Counted from the first letter of the stretch, positions 25,734 through 34,209 are shown. The stretch is DNA of 39,534 nt from Actinomyces provencensis (GCF_900155435.1 NZ_LT700212.1:582177-621710), one strand, 5' to 3'. The notes: generated from the letters alone by a model not told the origin. Made by a program: numbers and translations.

Positions 25734-26381
25734 TCAGATCACCCCGGTGTCGCGGGCCGCGTGGATGAAGGAGAAGACCGCGTTCATGATCATCTGCGTG
25801 GCGATGGCCGCCAGCAGCAGGCCGGAGATCTTGGTGAGGATCATGACGCCGCCCTGACCCAGGAAACGCGAGAGCTCCACGGAGAAACGCATGGTCACCC
25901 AGATGACCAGGTGCATGAGCACCACCGATGCCACCACGGCCACCCATCCGGCGACCGTGTTGCCCCCCTGGTTGACGGAGATCATCACCGCCACGATCGC
26001 ACCGGGCCCTGCCAGCAACGGCGTGCCCAGGGGCACCAGGGCCACGTTGACGTTCTTGTCGCCCGTGTCGGGTTCCCCGGAGTCGTGTCCCATGAGCAGT
26101 TCCATGGCGACCAGGAACAGCAGCACACCGCCCGACAGCTGCAGGGACTCCATGGAGATCTGCAGGAAGGTCAGGATGTACTGGCCCAGCACCGCGAAGA
26201 GCACGATCACCCCGAAGGAGGTGATCGTGGCCTGGACGGCCGCGCGGCGTTGGTCGGCGCGGCTGTACTTGCCGGTGAGTGCCAGGAACACCGGGATCGT
26301 TCCCGGGGGGTCCATGATGACGAAGAGTGTGGTGAACGTCGTGGCCAACAGGGCCACGTCGATGACGCCGGTGACGTTCAC
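25734..26381 (-). CDS. MarC-family integral membrane protein
   Basis: 215-aa protein with about six membrane helices and the MarC landmarks: FVIMDPPGTIPVFLALTGKYS near the N-terminus, a central GVLLFLVAMELLMG, and VPLGTPLLAGPGAI at about 120-133. MarC proteins were once linked to multiple antibiotic resistance, but that was not upheld; their transport role is unknown. The start is GTG 26381 with GGAGGT about 9 nt upstream. It overlaps the PHP gene stop by 4 nt (GTGA), so the two are translationally coupled. The frame is open far upstream, but that lies over the PHP gene. Confidence 0.92.
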   Translation of the reverse strand: MNVTGVIDVALLATTFTTLFVIMDPPGTIPVFLALTGKYSRADQRRAAVQATITSFGVIVLFAVLGQYILTFLQISMESLQLSGGVLLFLVAMELLMGHDSGEPDTGDKNVNVALVPLGTPLLAGPGAIVAVMISVNQGGNTVAGWVAVVASVVLMHLVIWVTMRFSVELSRFLGQGGVMILTKISGLLLAAIATQMIMNAVFSFIHAARDTGVI

Positions 26382-27226
26382 GGACGCAGGACCTCCAGCT
26401 GTGACTGTTCCTCCACGGCCCGGTAGACGTACTCCGAGGTGAGGTTCTCGCCCAGCCGGTTCGGTTTGCCCGTGCCATGGTAGTCCGAGGAACCGGTGAC
26501 CTGGAGACCCAGGCGATGCGCCAGGCGGTCCACGTCCTCGCGGTCCTCCTCGGTGTGGTCGCGGTGGTCGCGCTCCAGGCCGAACAGACCGGCTGCGGCC
26601 ATCTCCGCGATGACGTCCTCCGACAGCACCCTGCCCCGCTTGCCGGCGCGGGGGTGGGCGAGGACGGGGACCCCGCCCGCCGCGCGCACCATCGTGACGG
26701 CATCCACGGGATCCGGCGCCCAGTGGTGGACGTAGTAGGGCCCCGAGGGGTGCAGCACGGTCTCGAAGGCCGCGGAGCGGTCCGGGAACACGCCGAGCGC
26801 CACCAGTGCGTCCGCGATGTGGGGGCGCCCGACCGGCCCCCCGTCCGAGGGCGCGAACTGCTGGACCATCTCCCAGGTGAGCGGGTAGTCCCGGGCGATC
26901 AACTCGACCATGCGCCGGGCGCGGGAGTCCCGCGACTCCCGGGTCCTCGCCATGGCCGCCGTGAGTGCCTCGTCCGAGGGGTCGAAGAGGTAGGCGAGCA
27001 GGTGCGCGGAGATGCCGTGGGAGGAGCAGGACAGCTCTGTCCCGCGGATGAGCGCGACACCGGTGGGCCCCACCCGGGTAGCGGCCTCGTCCCAACCCGC
27101 CATGGTGTCGTGGTCGGTCAGCCCCACCACGTCCAGCCCCGCCCGCAGGGCCGCCCACATGAGTTCCGAGGGCGTGTCCGTGCCGTCCGAGCACGCCGAA
27201 TGTGTGTGGGGGTCGATGCGGATCAT
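26378..27226 (-). CDS. PHP-domain metal-dependent phosphoesterase
   Basis: 282-aa polymerase-and-histidinol-phosphatase domain protein, similar to YciV/TrpH-type (RNase AM) enzymes that remove nucleotides from 5' ends or hydrolyse nucleoside bisphosphates. Metal-binding motifs: DPHTHSACSDG at the start, LTDHDT (about 36-41), RGTELSC (Glu), RPHIADALV, LAHPRAGKRG and SSDYHG near the C-terminus, which together give the trinuclear site. I chose ATG 27226 since the protein begins directly with the first metal motif. TAGTGT lies 7 nt upstream, so the mRNA may be leaderless. Coupled to MarC downstream. Confidence 0.9.
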   Translation of the reverse strand: MIRIDPHTHSACSDGTDTPSELMWAALRAGLDVVGLTDHDTMAGWDEAATRVGPTGVALIRGTELSCSSHGISAHLLAYLFDPSDEALTAAMARTRESRDSRARRMVELIARDYPLTWEMVQQFAPSDGGPVGRPHIADALVALGVFPDRSAAFETVLHPSGPYYVHHWAPDPVDAVTMVRAAGGVPVLAHPRAGKRGRVLSEDVIAEMAAAGLFGLERDHRDHTEEDREDVDRLAHRLGLQVTGSSDYHGTGKPNRLGENLTSEYVYRAVEEQSQLEVLRP

Positions 27227-27239
27227 GGAGCACACACTA
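27227..27239 (-). promoter_or_regulatory. Leaderless -10 box for the PHP-MarC operon
   Basis: Reverse-strand TAGTGT (27239-27234), 7 nt, then ATG 27226. No Shine-Dalgarno. Confidence 0.45.
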
Positions 27240-27416
27240 GTGGCCCCACCGGGGCACCCCAACAAGGTGTGACGGGCTCCGTGCCCGGGCGCCTCCGGCG
27301 AGGTCCGCGGGGCAGCAGTGCTCACCGGCCCGGGAGGTGATCGGAGCCGCCCTCGTCGGCCCCCACCTGCGCCTCCCCGCGGAGACCCGGTTGGACAGGA
27401 GTGGGATCATTGGGCC

Positions 27417-28949
27417 ATGACGAAGCAACCCGACACCACTCCAGAGGGCACTCCCTCCCAGTCCATGGCCGACCGCGGCAACAACCGCTCCCGCCGTCCC
27501 GACTCCCAGGCGTTCCGGACATTCATCGGCTCCAACTGGGCCCCGCGCTCCACCGACCTGCCTCCGCGCGGGGAGGTCGCCGACCGGCTCCCCGCACGCG
27601 CGGAGGCCGCTGGCGAACCCTTCCCGGGGGAGCGCCTGGTGGTCCCGGCCGGCGGGTACAAGGTGCGCTCCAACGACACCGACTACCGTTTCCGCGCCCA
27701 CTCCGCCTTCGCCCACCTCTCCGGGCTGGGCGCCGAGAAGGAACCCGACGCGGTCCTCGTGCTGGAGCCCCACGAGGGGGGCACCCACGAGGCCGTCCTC
27801 TACTTCCGGCCCCGCGCCCCCAGGACCTCGGAGGAGTTCTACGCGGACTCCCGCTACGGCGAGTTCTGGGTGGGGGCACGCCCCTCCCTGGACGAGGTCT
27901 CGGCTGCGACCGGACTGCGCTGCGCCCACATCGACACCCTGCGCGACGCGCTGGCCAAGGACGCAGGCGCCGTCCAGTTGCGCATCGTGCCCGGCGTGGA
28001 CCAGAACGTCGAGGCCATGGTCAACGAGGTGCGCCAGCAGGCCGGACTGCCCTTCGGCGGCGACGCACGCGAGGGGGACGAGAAGTTCGAGGAGCACCTC
28101 TCCGAGCTCCGCCTGCGCAAGGACCCCTATGAACTGGCCCAGCTGCGTCGCGCCGTGGAGGCGACGAAGGCCGGGTTCGACGACATCATCCGCTCGCTCC
28201 CACGCGCTGTCGGCCACCGCCGCGGCGAGCGCGTCATCGAGGGCGCGTTCGGGGCCGTCGCCCGCGAGGAGGGCAACGGCCTGGGCTACGACACGATCGC
28301 GGCCTCCGGCGACCACGCCAACACCCTGCACTGGATCGACAATGACGGCGAGGTCCGCGAGGGCGACCTGGTGCTGGTCGATGCCGGTATCGAGCTCGAC
28401 TCGCTGTACACGGCTGACATCACCCGGACGCTGCCCGTCAACGGTCACTTCTCCGAGCCCCAGGCGAAGGTCTACCAGGCGGTGCTCGACGCCGCAGAAG
28501 CGGCCCTGGCCCGCGCCAATGAGCCCGGGACCCGTTTCAGCGACGTCCACGACGCCGCCATGAAGGTCATCGCCACCCGACTGGAGGAGTGGGGCGTGCT
28601 CCCGGTGAGCGCCGAGGAGTCCCTCTCGCCGCGTGGCCAGCAGCACCGCCGCTGGATGCCGCACGGCACCTCCCACCACCTGGGCCTCGACGTCCACGAC
28701 TGCGCCCAGGCGCGCCGCGAGATGTACCAGGGCGCCGTGCTGGAGCCCGGCATGACCTTCACCATCGAGCCGGGGCTCTACTTCCGCGCCGATGACCTGG
28801 CACTGCCCGAGGAACTGCGCGGCATCGGGGTGCGCATCGAGGACGACGTCCAGGTCAACGAGGACGGGTCCGTCACCCGCATCTCGGAGGACATCCCCCG
28901 CACGATCGCCGGTGTCGAGGCGTGGATCGCGGAGGTCCAGGCCCGCTGA
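27417..28949 (+). CDS. pepP: Xaa-Pro aminopeptidase (aminopeptidase P)
   Basis: 510-aa M24B metallopeptidase that removes the N-terminal residue before proline. The N-terminal aminopeptidase-P domain (about 40-200) includes YRFRAHSAFAHLSGL and VLYFRPR. The catalytic pita-bread domain has the five dinuclear metal ligands: Asp322 (VDAGIELD), Asp334 (TADITR), His420 (HGTSHHLGLDVHD), Glu451 (TIEPGLY) and Glu475 (VRIEDDV). A charged extension of about 30 residues opens the protein. The start is ATG 27417; AGGAG at 27397-27401 is rather distant, and an ATG inside (MADRGNN) is the alternative. A palindromic element follows the gene. Confidence 0.94.
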   Translation: MTKQPDTTPEGTPSQSMADRGNNRSRRPDSQAFRTFIGSNWAPRSTDLPPRGEVADRLPARAEAAGEPFPGERLVVPAGGYKVRSNDTDYRFRAHSAFAHLSGLGAEKEPDAVLVLEPHEGGTHEAVLYFRPRAPRTSEEFYADSRYGEFWVGARPSLDEVSAATGLRCAHIDTLRDALAKDAGAVQLRIVPGVDQNVEAMVNEVRQQAGLPFGGDAREGDEKFEEHLSELRLRKDPYELAQLRRAVEATKAGFDDIIRSLPRAVGHRRGERVIEGAFGAVAREEGNGLGYDTIAASGDHANTLHWIDNDGEVREGDLVLVDAGIELDSLYTADITRTLPVNGHFSEPQAKVYQAVLDAAEAALARANEPGTRFSDVHDAAMKVIATRLEEWGVLPVSAEESLSPRGQQHRRWMPHGTSHHLGLDVHDCAQARREMYQGAVLEPGMTFTIEPGLYFRADDLALPEELRGIGVRIEDDVQVNEDGSVTRISEDIPRTIAGVEAWIAEVQAR

Positions 28950-28981
28950 GGGCGAGGCAACGGCGCGGGCCCTGCATCCAG

Positions 28982-29039
28982 GTGTGGTCTCGATGCGTTC
29001 CGGTCGCCGAAACGGGCGCCTCCTGCATCGAGACCACAC
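28982..29039. repeat. Palindromic element, GTGTGGTCTCGATGC type
   Basis: GTGTGGTCTCGATGC (28982-28996) is exactly inverted at 29025-29039, 28 nt apart; pairing continues imperfectly outwards. It is related to 16198-16260. A 13-nt tandem (GGTGCAGGC(A/G)ACC) follows at 29043-29068. It lies between convergent genes and may also end transcripts. Confidence 0.6.
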
Positions 29040-29099
29040 TTCGGTGCAGGCAACCGGTGCAGGCGACCGGGGACATGCCAGAGATCCTGCCGGACGGAT

Positions 29100-29131
29100 G
29101 CCCCGGCCGCAGGCCGGACCATCGCCGGGGC
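29100..29131. terminator. Hairpin between convergent pepP and stress gene
   Basis: GCCCCGGC (29100-29107) pairs perfectly with GCCGGGGC (29124-29131), with a further small GGCC pairing possible in the loop. It is 29 nt from the end of the reverse-strand gene. Confidence 0.5.
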
Positions 29132-29159
29132 GTGTGTGCTCCGGGGGTGAGGTGGCGCG

Positions 29160-30017
29160 CTAGCTGCGGGAGCCGTCCTCGTCGCCGGTGCTGTCCTGCG
29201 GGCCGCCGGCCGCAGGGCCGGACGTCCCACCGGTGGACGGCGCGGGCGCTGCGGCCCCGGTGATCGGGGCGTCGGACCGGGGGCTGCTCGCTTCCGCCGA
29301 CGCCCCGGGTCCACCGTTCTGCCCGGAGCCACCGGGCTGACCCGTCACCCCCGCTCCCGCACCCTGCTCCTGGTCACGCAGGTCGGTTCCGGGGGCCTCG
29401 CCGGTCTCCTCCTCGTGCTCCTTCTCCGCCTCGCTCAGACGCACACCGAACCTGGGCTTCTCCCCGGGCCTCGACCCGTACTCACTCGGTCCGGTCTGCA
29501 CGGGACGCCTGCGCGGCGGCGTGGGCCGCATCTGGTTGCCCGGAGTCTTCTGGAGGAGCTTGAAGGCCCCGTCCACGTCGGCGGAGGCCAGGACCGCGTA
29601 CCGGCTGGCCACCACCTGGGACTGGGACGTGAAGTCACGTCGCCCACCGGTCATGGCGTAGAGGATCGCCGACATCAGCACGCCGAAGATCGCACCACCC
29701 GCCATGCCGATGAACACCCACGGCATCCCGGCCTGCCCCGATGTCGTCGCGAAGGACATCATGAGCCCCATGAAGGTGCCCCACAGGGCGCCGGAACCGG
29801 CGCCGGAGGCCGCGACCTTGCCCATCGTCAGGCGCCCCGTCACCCGCTCCACCATGTGCAGGTCCGAACCGACGATCGTGATGCTCTTGACGTCGAAACC
29901 GTTGTCGGAGAGGTAGTCCACGGCGTTGGACGCCTCGAGATAGGTGCGATAGGACGCGACCTCGGTGCCCTCGGGCATCGTGGGAACCCTGAGTCGGGCA
30001 TTCTGCCTGTTGTCCAT
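29160..30017 (-). CDS. General-stress-protein-like membrane protein
   Basis: 285 aa. Residues 14-70 resemble the YflT/general stress protein 17M domain (VASYRTYLEASNAVDYLSDNGFD, then ITIVGSDLHMVERVTGRLT). Two membrane helices follow: GSGALWGTFMGLMMSF and MPWVFIGMAGGAIFGVLMSAILYAM. A short soluble segment (YAVLASADVDGAFKLLQ) precedes a long disordered Pro/Gly/Ser tail of about 120 residues that ends DGSRS. The function is unknown; the family is induced by general stress in Bacillus. ATG 30017 has a GGAAGGAGC ribosome site. It is divergent from the PRC/CBS protein, an arrangement kept in many actinobacteria. Confidence 0.85.
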   Translation of the reverse strand: MDNRQNARLRVPTMPEGTEVASYRTYLEASNAVDYLSDNGFDVKSITIVGSDLHMVERVTGRLTMGKVAASGAGSGALWGTFMGLMMSFATTSGQAGMPWVFIGMAGGAIFGVLMSAILYAMTGGRRDFTSQSQVVASRYAVLASADVDGAFKLLQKTPGNQMRPTPPRRRPVQTGPSEYGSRPGEKPRFGVRLSEAEKEHEEETGEAPGTDLRDQEQGAGAGVTGQPGGSGQNGGPGASAEASSPRSDAPITGAAAPAPSTGGTSGPAAGGPQDSTGDEDGSRS

Positions 30018-30075
30018 GCGCCGTGCTCCTTCCGGGGACGGGGATCTCCGTACCCCGCCCGCTCTCCCAGCAGCC

Positions 30076-30090
30076 TAGGCTGTTCCCGTG
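30076..30090 (+). promoter_or_regulatory. Leaderless -10 box and GTG start
   Basis: TAGGCT (30076-30081), 6 nt, then GTG 30088. No Shine-Dalgarno. Confidence 0.55.
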
Positions 30091-31392
30091 ATCAATGCAC
30101 CGACCCGAGTGGGTACCAGTGGCAGGCGCATCTTCGTCGCCAAGTTGGCGGGGACGGGCGTCTTCGACCCCCTGGGCGAGAAGGTCGGCAAGATCCATGA
30201 CGTCGTGGCGATCATCAGGCTGGACCTGACGGCCGCCGTCATCGGTTTCGTGGTGGAGGTGGGCCCGCGCAGGCGCGTCTTCCTGCCCCTGACCCGTGTC
30301 ACCGCCATCAAGCCGGGTGCGGTCATCACCACGGGACTGCTCAACATGCGCCGCTTCACCCAGCGCCCCATCGAGACCCTCGTCCTCTCCCAGCTCTTCG
30401 ACCGCGTCGTCACCATGAACGACGGCTCGGGGCCCGTGCGGATCCTCGACGTCGCCATGGAGCAGCGTCGCCCCCGCGACTGGGTGATCGCCAAGCTCCA
30501 CGTGCAACGCGTGCGCCAGAACTCGCTCGGCTTCCGCCGCGGCGGGGAGACGATGACGGTGGACCTGGGCGAGGTCACGGGACTCCTCAAGACCGACTCC
30601 ACCCAGGCGGCCACGGCGTTGGTCCAGCACACCGAGGACATGAAGCCCGTCGACCTGGCGGACTTCATCCACACCCTCCCCGCTGACCGGCAGCTGGCCG
30701 TGGCCATGGAGCTGCCCGACCCGCGCCTGGCGGACGTCCTGGAGGAACTCGGCGACGACGACCGGGTCGCGATCGTCTCCGCCCTGGACGCCGCCCGCGC
30801 CGCCGACGTCCTGGACGTCATGCAGCCCGATGACGCCGCCGACCTGGTCTCCGAACTGCCTGACGCCAAGGCGCAGTCCCTGCTGGCCCTCATGGAACCC
30901 GAGGAGGCCGAGGACGTCCGCCGCCTGCTCACCTACGAGGAGTCCACCGCCGGTGGCCTGATGACCACCGAGCCCGTCATCCTCGGGCCCGATGCGACGG
31001 TGGCGCAGATGCTCGCCGCAGTGCGCCGCGAGGACATCCCCGCCTCCCTGGCCACCATGGTCTTCGTCACCAGGCCGCCGATGGAGACACCGACGGGCCC
31101 CTACCTGGGCGTCGTCCACGTCCAGCGCGCGCTGCGGGAACCTCCCCAGACCCTGTTGGGGACGATCATGGACTCCGACATCGAGGCCGTCCCCCCGGAG
31201 GCCCACGTCGCGACCGTGACCCGCCTGCTGGCGACCTACAACCTGACGATCCTGCCCGTCATCGACGAGGACGACCACCTCCTGGGTGCGGTCTCGGTCG
31301 ACGACGTGCTCGACGAGTTGCTGCCGGAGGACTGGCGCGACTTCGACGACGACGTCACCGACCGCATGATGGCGAGGAGCATCGATGGCTGA
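30088..31392 (+). CDS. PRC-barrel / MgtE_N / CBS-domain protein
   Basis: 434-aa soluble protein. An N-terminal PRC-barrel-like part (IFVAKLAGTGVFDPLGEKVGKI, about 12-80) and a second barrel-like repeat (to about 165) come before an MgtE N-terminal domain (about 174-280, with VLEELGDDDRV and MQPDDAADLVSELP) and a pair of CBS domains (about 285-425: STAGGLMTTEP, then LPVIDEDDHLLGAVSVDDVL). These are the cytosolic Mg2+-sensing parts of MgtE channels, yet the membrane channel domain is missing and the gene ends in its own stop. It may therefore sense Mg2+ or adenosine nucleotides and act on a partner; the DUF1003 membrane protein overlapping its 3' end is the obvious candidate. The GTG start at 30088 is probably leaderless. 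Confidence 0.9.
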   Translation: MINAPTRVGTSGRRIFVAKLAGTGVFDPLGEKVGKIHDVVAIIRLDLTAAVIGFVVEVGPRRRVFLPLTRVTAIKPGAVITTGLLNMRRFTQRPIETLVLSQLFDRVVTMNDGSGPVRILDVAMEQRRPRDWVIAKLHVQRVRQNSLGFRRGGETMTVDLGEVTGLLKTDSTQAATALVQHTEDMKPVDLADFIHTLPADRQLAVAMELPDPRLADVLEELGDDDRVAIVSALDAARAADVLDVMQPDDAADLVSELPDAKAQSLLALMEPEEAEDVRRLLTYEESTAGGLMTTEPVILGPDATVAQMLAAVRREDIPASLATMVFVTRPPMETPTGPYLGVVHVQRALREPPQTLLGTIMDSDIEAVPPEAHVATVTRLLATYNLTILPVIDEDDHLLGAVSVDDVLDELLPEDWRDFDDDVTDRMMARSIDG

Positions 31393-32026
31393 CCGGCTCG
31401 ACACCCCACGTGACTCCAACCGGCACATGCCCCGCATCAACCTCGAGTCCGAGGTCCTGGGGCGCGGCGCGGAGCGCATCGCGCGCTTCTCCGGCACCCC
31501 GCAGTTCCTGGTCTACCTGAGCTTCTTCGTGATCTTCTGGATCCTGTGGAACACGCTGGCCCCGGACAACCTGCAGTTCGACAAGGCCGAGCTCGGCTTC
31601 ACCGCCCTGACCCTGATGCTCTCCCTGCAGGCGTCCTACGCAGCGCCCCTGATCCTGCTCGCCCAGAACCGCCAGGACGACCGCGACCGCGTCCAGGCCG
31701 AGCAGGACCGCCAGCGCGCCGAGCGCAACCTCACCGACACCGAGTACCTCACACGCGAGATCGCCGGCCTGCGACTGGCCCTCCAGGACGTGGCCACACG
31801 CGACTTCGTGCGCTCCGAGCTGCGCGACATGCTCGAGGACCTGCGCAGCGAGCGCGGCAGCGTCCCCGATCCCCGTTCGCACCCCCACCCGGAGGGGCGC
31901 GGTTCCCGCACACCCGTCGACGAGGGCGGCTCCCGCAGTCATGCGGTCGGCGAACGCCCCGCGCAGCGCGACGACAGCCAGGCGGGGGATCCGTCGGACA
32001 CCGGCGACGGGAAGACCGGGGACTGA
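31385..32026 (+). CDS. DUF1003 membrane protein
   Basis: 213 aa. DUF1003 core with two membrane helices: FLVYLSFFVIFWILWNTLA (about 41-59) and FTALTLMLSLQASYAAPLIL (about 71-90), followed by the family motif AQNRQDDRDR and a helical, probably coiled-coil segment (VQAEQDRQRAERNL). The last 60 residues are disordered and charged. It overlaps the PRC/CBS gene by 8 nt, so it is translationally coupled; GAGGAG upstream lies in that gene. DUF1003 has no known biochemical function; the fixed pairing with an MgtE-like sensor suggests a membrane partner in divalent-cation handling (inference). Confidence 0.9.
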   Translation: MADRLDTPRDSNRHMPRINLESEVLGRGAERIARFSGTPQFLVYLSFFVIFWILWNTLAPDNLQFDKAELGFTALTLMLSLQASYAAPLILLAQNRQDDRDRVQAEQDRQRAERNLTDTEYLTREIAGLRLALQDVATRDFVRSELRDMLEDLRSERGSVPDPRSHPHPEGRGSRTPVDEGGSRSHAVGERPAQRDDSQAGDPSDTGDGKTGD

Positions 32027-32061
32027 GCCGGGAGGACGGCCCTGCCCGGAATCCCCGGCTC
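32025..32061 (+). terminator. Hairpin after the DUF1003 gene
   Basis: GAGCCGGG (32025-32032), overlapping the stop codon, pairs with CCCGGCTC (32054-32061). There is no T-tract. Confidence 0.4.
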
Positions 32062-32139
32062 GCCCGGCGCTGCTGCACGCTTGTGCGTCCGCCCTCGCGG
32101 AAGGGCAAAGGTCACTCGGCCGCACTGCGGACACCCACG

Positions 32140-32155
32140 TACCATGGGTGCCATG
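32140..32155 (+). promoter_or_regulatory. Leaderless -10 box for mrp
   Basis: TACCAT (32140-32145), 7 nt, then ATG 32153. The box overlaps the in-frame upstream ATG 32144, which argues for 32153 as the true start. Confidence 0.5.
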
Positions 32156-33280
32156 TCTGTCACCGAAGCTGAGGTCACGGCGGCCCTCGAGACCGTCATC
32201 GACCCCGAGATCCGTCGTCCCATCACCGACCTCGACATGGTCGACTCTGTCGCCGTGGACGGGGACCGGGTCGCCGTCACCATCCTGCTCACCACCGCCG
32301 GGTGTCCCCTGCACGCCACCATCACCAAGGACGTGAAGGAGGCCGTCGGCAAGCTGGACGGCGTCGCCGCCGTCGACGTGTCCATGGGCGTCATGGACGA
32401 CGACCAGAAGAAGGCGCTGCGCGAGAAGCTCAACGGGGGGCGCGCCGAACGCGAGATCCCCTTCGCCCAGCCCGGGTCCCTCACCCGCGTCGTCGCCGTG
32501 ACCTCCGGCAAGGGTGGGGTCGGCAAGTCCTCGATGACCGCCAACCTCGCCGCCGCGATGGCGGAGCAGGGGCTCAAGGTCGGCGTCATGGATGCCGACA
32601 TCTACGGCTTCTCGATCCCGCGCATGCTCGGCGTCGAGCACGAGCCGCAGGTCATCGACGGCATGATCATCCCACCGGTGGGTGTGGAGGGCATCAAGGT
32701 CATGTCCATCGGGATGTTCGTCCCCGACGGGCAGGCCGTCGTGTGGCGTGGGCCGATGCTGCACCGGGCCCTCCAGCAGTTCCTGGGCGACGTCTTCTGG
32801 GGTGACCTGGACGTCCTCCTCATCGACATGCCCCCCGGCACCGGCGACGTCGCCATCTCCATCGCCCAGCTCCTGCCGAACTCGGAGATCCTGGTGGTCA
32901 CCACCCCGCAGGTGGCGGCCGCCGAGGTCGCCGAGCGCGCAGGATCGATTGCCGGCCAGACCCGCCAGCGCGTCATCGGCGTGGTCGAGAACATGTCCTA
33001 CCTGGTCCAGCCCGACGGCTCCCACCTGGAGGTCTTCGGCTCCGGGGGCGGTGCCTCGGTGGCCAGCAGGCTGACCGCCCAGTTGGGCTACGACATCACC
33101 CTGCTCGGGCAGGTCCCCCTCGACATCGCCCTGCGCGAGGGTGGGGACACCGGTCGCCCGGTGGCGCTCGGCGAGGGCACGGCCGCGGACGTGGTCCGCG
33201 ACCTGGCGTCGACCCTGGGCCAGCGTGCACGCGGACTGGCCGGTCGTCCCCTGGGTGTCTCCCCCGTCGGAGGGCGCTGA
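32153..33280 (+). CDS. mrp: Mrp/NBP35-family Fe-S carrier ATPase
   Basis: 375-aa P-loop protein that binds and transfers Fe-S clusters to apo-proteins (ApbC type). An N-terminal MIP18/DUF59 domain (1-95, with DPEIRRPITDLDMV and TAGCPLHATI) precedes the ATPase: deviant Walker A GKGGVGKSS (119-127), MDADIYGFSIPRMLG, DMPPGTGD and VVTTPQ. The usual C-terminal CxxC of many Mrp proteins is replaced by a Gly-rich loop (FGSGGGASVASR), so how it holds a cluster is unclear. The start is 32153, not 32144, because the latter lies within the predicted -10. It is a separate unit from the DUF1003 gene, and its order next to an O-methyltransferase matches the M. tuberculosis Rv1229c-Rv1220c region. Confidence 0.94.
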   Translation: MSVTEAEVTAALETVIDPEIRRPITDLDMVDSVAVDGDRVAVTILLTTAGCPLHATITKDVKEAVGKLDGVAAVDVSMGVMDDDQKKALREKLNGGRAEREIPFAQPGSLTRVVAVTSGKGGVGKSSMTANLAAAMAEQGLKVGVMDADIYGFSIPRMLGVEHEPQVIDGMIIPPVGVEGIKVMSIGMFVPDGQAVVWRGPMLHRALQQFLGDVFWGDLDVLLIDMPPGTGDVAISIAQLLPNSEILVVTTPQVAAAEVAERAGSIAGQTRQRVIGVVENMSYLVQPDGSHLEVFGSGGGASVASRLTAQLGYDITLLGQVPLDIALREGGDTGRPVALGEGTAADVVRDLASTLGQRARGLAGRPLGVSPVGGR

Positions 33281-33296
33281 GCAGCGGGAGGTACCC

Positions 33297-33324
33297 GGTG
33301 CCGTCCCGTGAGGGGAACGGCACC
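33297..33324 (+). terminator. Hairpin after mrp
   Basis: GGTGCCGT (33297-33304) pairs perfectly with ACGGCACC (33317-33324); CCC/GGG inside extends the stem. It lies 17 nt after the mrp stop and just before the promoter of the next gene. Confidence 0.55.
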
Positions 33325-33338
33325 ACCTCGCGCCGGGA

Positions 33339-33344
33339 TAGGCT
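33339..33344 (+). promoter_or_regulatory. Candidate -10 box for the O-methyltransferase
   Basis: TAGGCT, 28 nt before ATG 33373. GGGAACGG about 20 nt upstream of it is reminiscent of an extracytoplasmic-sigma -35 but cannot be assigned. Confidence 0.4.
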
Positions 33345-33372
33345 GGGCACGAGGACGACGACGGGAGACGGC

Positions 33373-34005
33373 ATGGCGACCGACAAGGCGCAGACCTGGG
33401 TGTACTCCGAGGAGTACGCCGCCGAGCGCGAGGCGGTCGCGGCGGCCCGGGAGGTCGCCGTGGAACTGGGGGCCGAGCCCGTCACCACGGGAGTGGGCGC
33501 AACCCTGCGCATGCTGGCAGCGGTGGCCGACGCCCGCGCGGTCCTGGAGATCGGTACCGGGGCAGGGATCTCCGGACTGTGGCTCCTGGAGGGCATGTCC
33601 CCCGACGGGGTGCTCACCACCATCGATTCCGAGTCCGAGTTCCAGAAGCACGCACGCAGTGCCTTCCACGCGGCAGGTGTGCCCGGGCACCGCACGCGCC
33701 TGATCGCGGGCCGCGCCCTGGACGTCCTGCCGCGCATGGCCGCAGGTGGGTACGACATGGTCGTCATCGACGCCGACGTCTCCGAGACGCCGGAGTACCT
33801 GGACCACGCCCTGCGGGTGCTGCGCCCGGGTGGTGTCGCCGTGGTGGTCCACGCCCTGTGGCACGACCGTGTGGCCGATCCCGCCCAGCGTGACGCCGAC
33901 ACGGTGGTCATGCGCGAGATCACCCGCGTGCTGGGCGAGACCGAGGAGTTCGTCTCGGCGCTGCTCCCCGTCGGCGACGGGGTTGCGGTGGCCGTGCGCC
34001 GCTGA
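33373..34005 (+). CDS. SAM-dependent O-methyltransferase
   Basis: 210-aa class I methyltransferase of the O-methyltransferase family 3 (catechol-OMT-like) type. The SAM-binding motif I is VLEIGTGAGISGLWLL (about 56-71), with the acidic ribose contact in TTIDSESEF and motif for the metal site at VVIDADVSETPEYLDHAL (about 134-151). The terminal strand is GDGVAVAVRR. The family methylates catechol-like or unknown acceptors with divalent metal; the M. tuberculosis counterpart by position is Rv1220c. The start is ATG 33373 with GGGAGA upstream; the frame is open to 33298, but this would read through the -10. Confidence 0.9.
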   Translation: MATDKAQTWVYSEEYAAEREAVAAAREVAVELGAEPVTTGVGATLRMLAAVADARAVLEIGTGAGISGLWLLEGMSPDGVLTTIDSESEFQKHARSAFHAAGVPGHRTRLIAGRALDVLPRMAAGGYDMVVIDADVSETPEYLDHALRVLRPGGVAVVVHALWHDRVADPAQRDADTVVMREITRVLGETEEFVSALLPVGDGVAVAVRR

Positions 34006-34103
34006 GAGGTCCGGCAGCGCGGCGCAGACCTCGCCCACGGCCGCGTCCTCGAACCGTTCCTCGCCCACGTGGCCGCCACCGGTCATGCGGTGGGCGCACC
34101 TGT

Positions 34104-34136
34104 CCGTACCGGCAGGACGTTCTGTCCTTCGTACGG
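34104..34136 (+). terminator. Two-step hairpin after the methyltransferase
   Basis: CCGTAC (34104-34109) pairs with GTACGG (34131-34136); inside, AGGAC pairs with GTCCT around a 5-nt loop, separated by an unequal internal loop. It could be a first terminator before the much stronger 34210-34251. Confidence 0.35.
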
Positions 34137-34209
34137 CTCCTCCCGTGCCTGGGCCGGTACGACAGCCCCGGCGCCGCACCGTTGTCGGAGCTGCGGGACG
34201 GAGCAGAGG

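Noticed and set aside
27237-29039. 600-aa reverse frame over pepP, with similar long frames at 29635-31497, 31355-33025, 13984-15714 and 1948-3369
   Set aside because: Each mirrors a well-supported forward gene; they arise from the GC-rich third codon position and show no family similarity.
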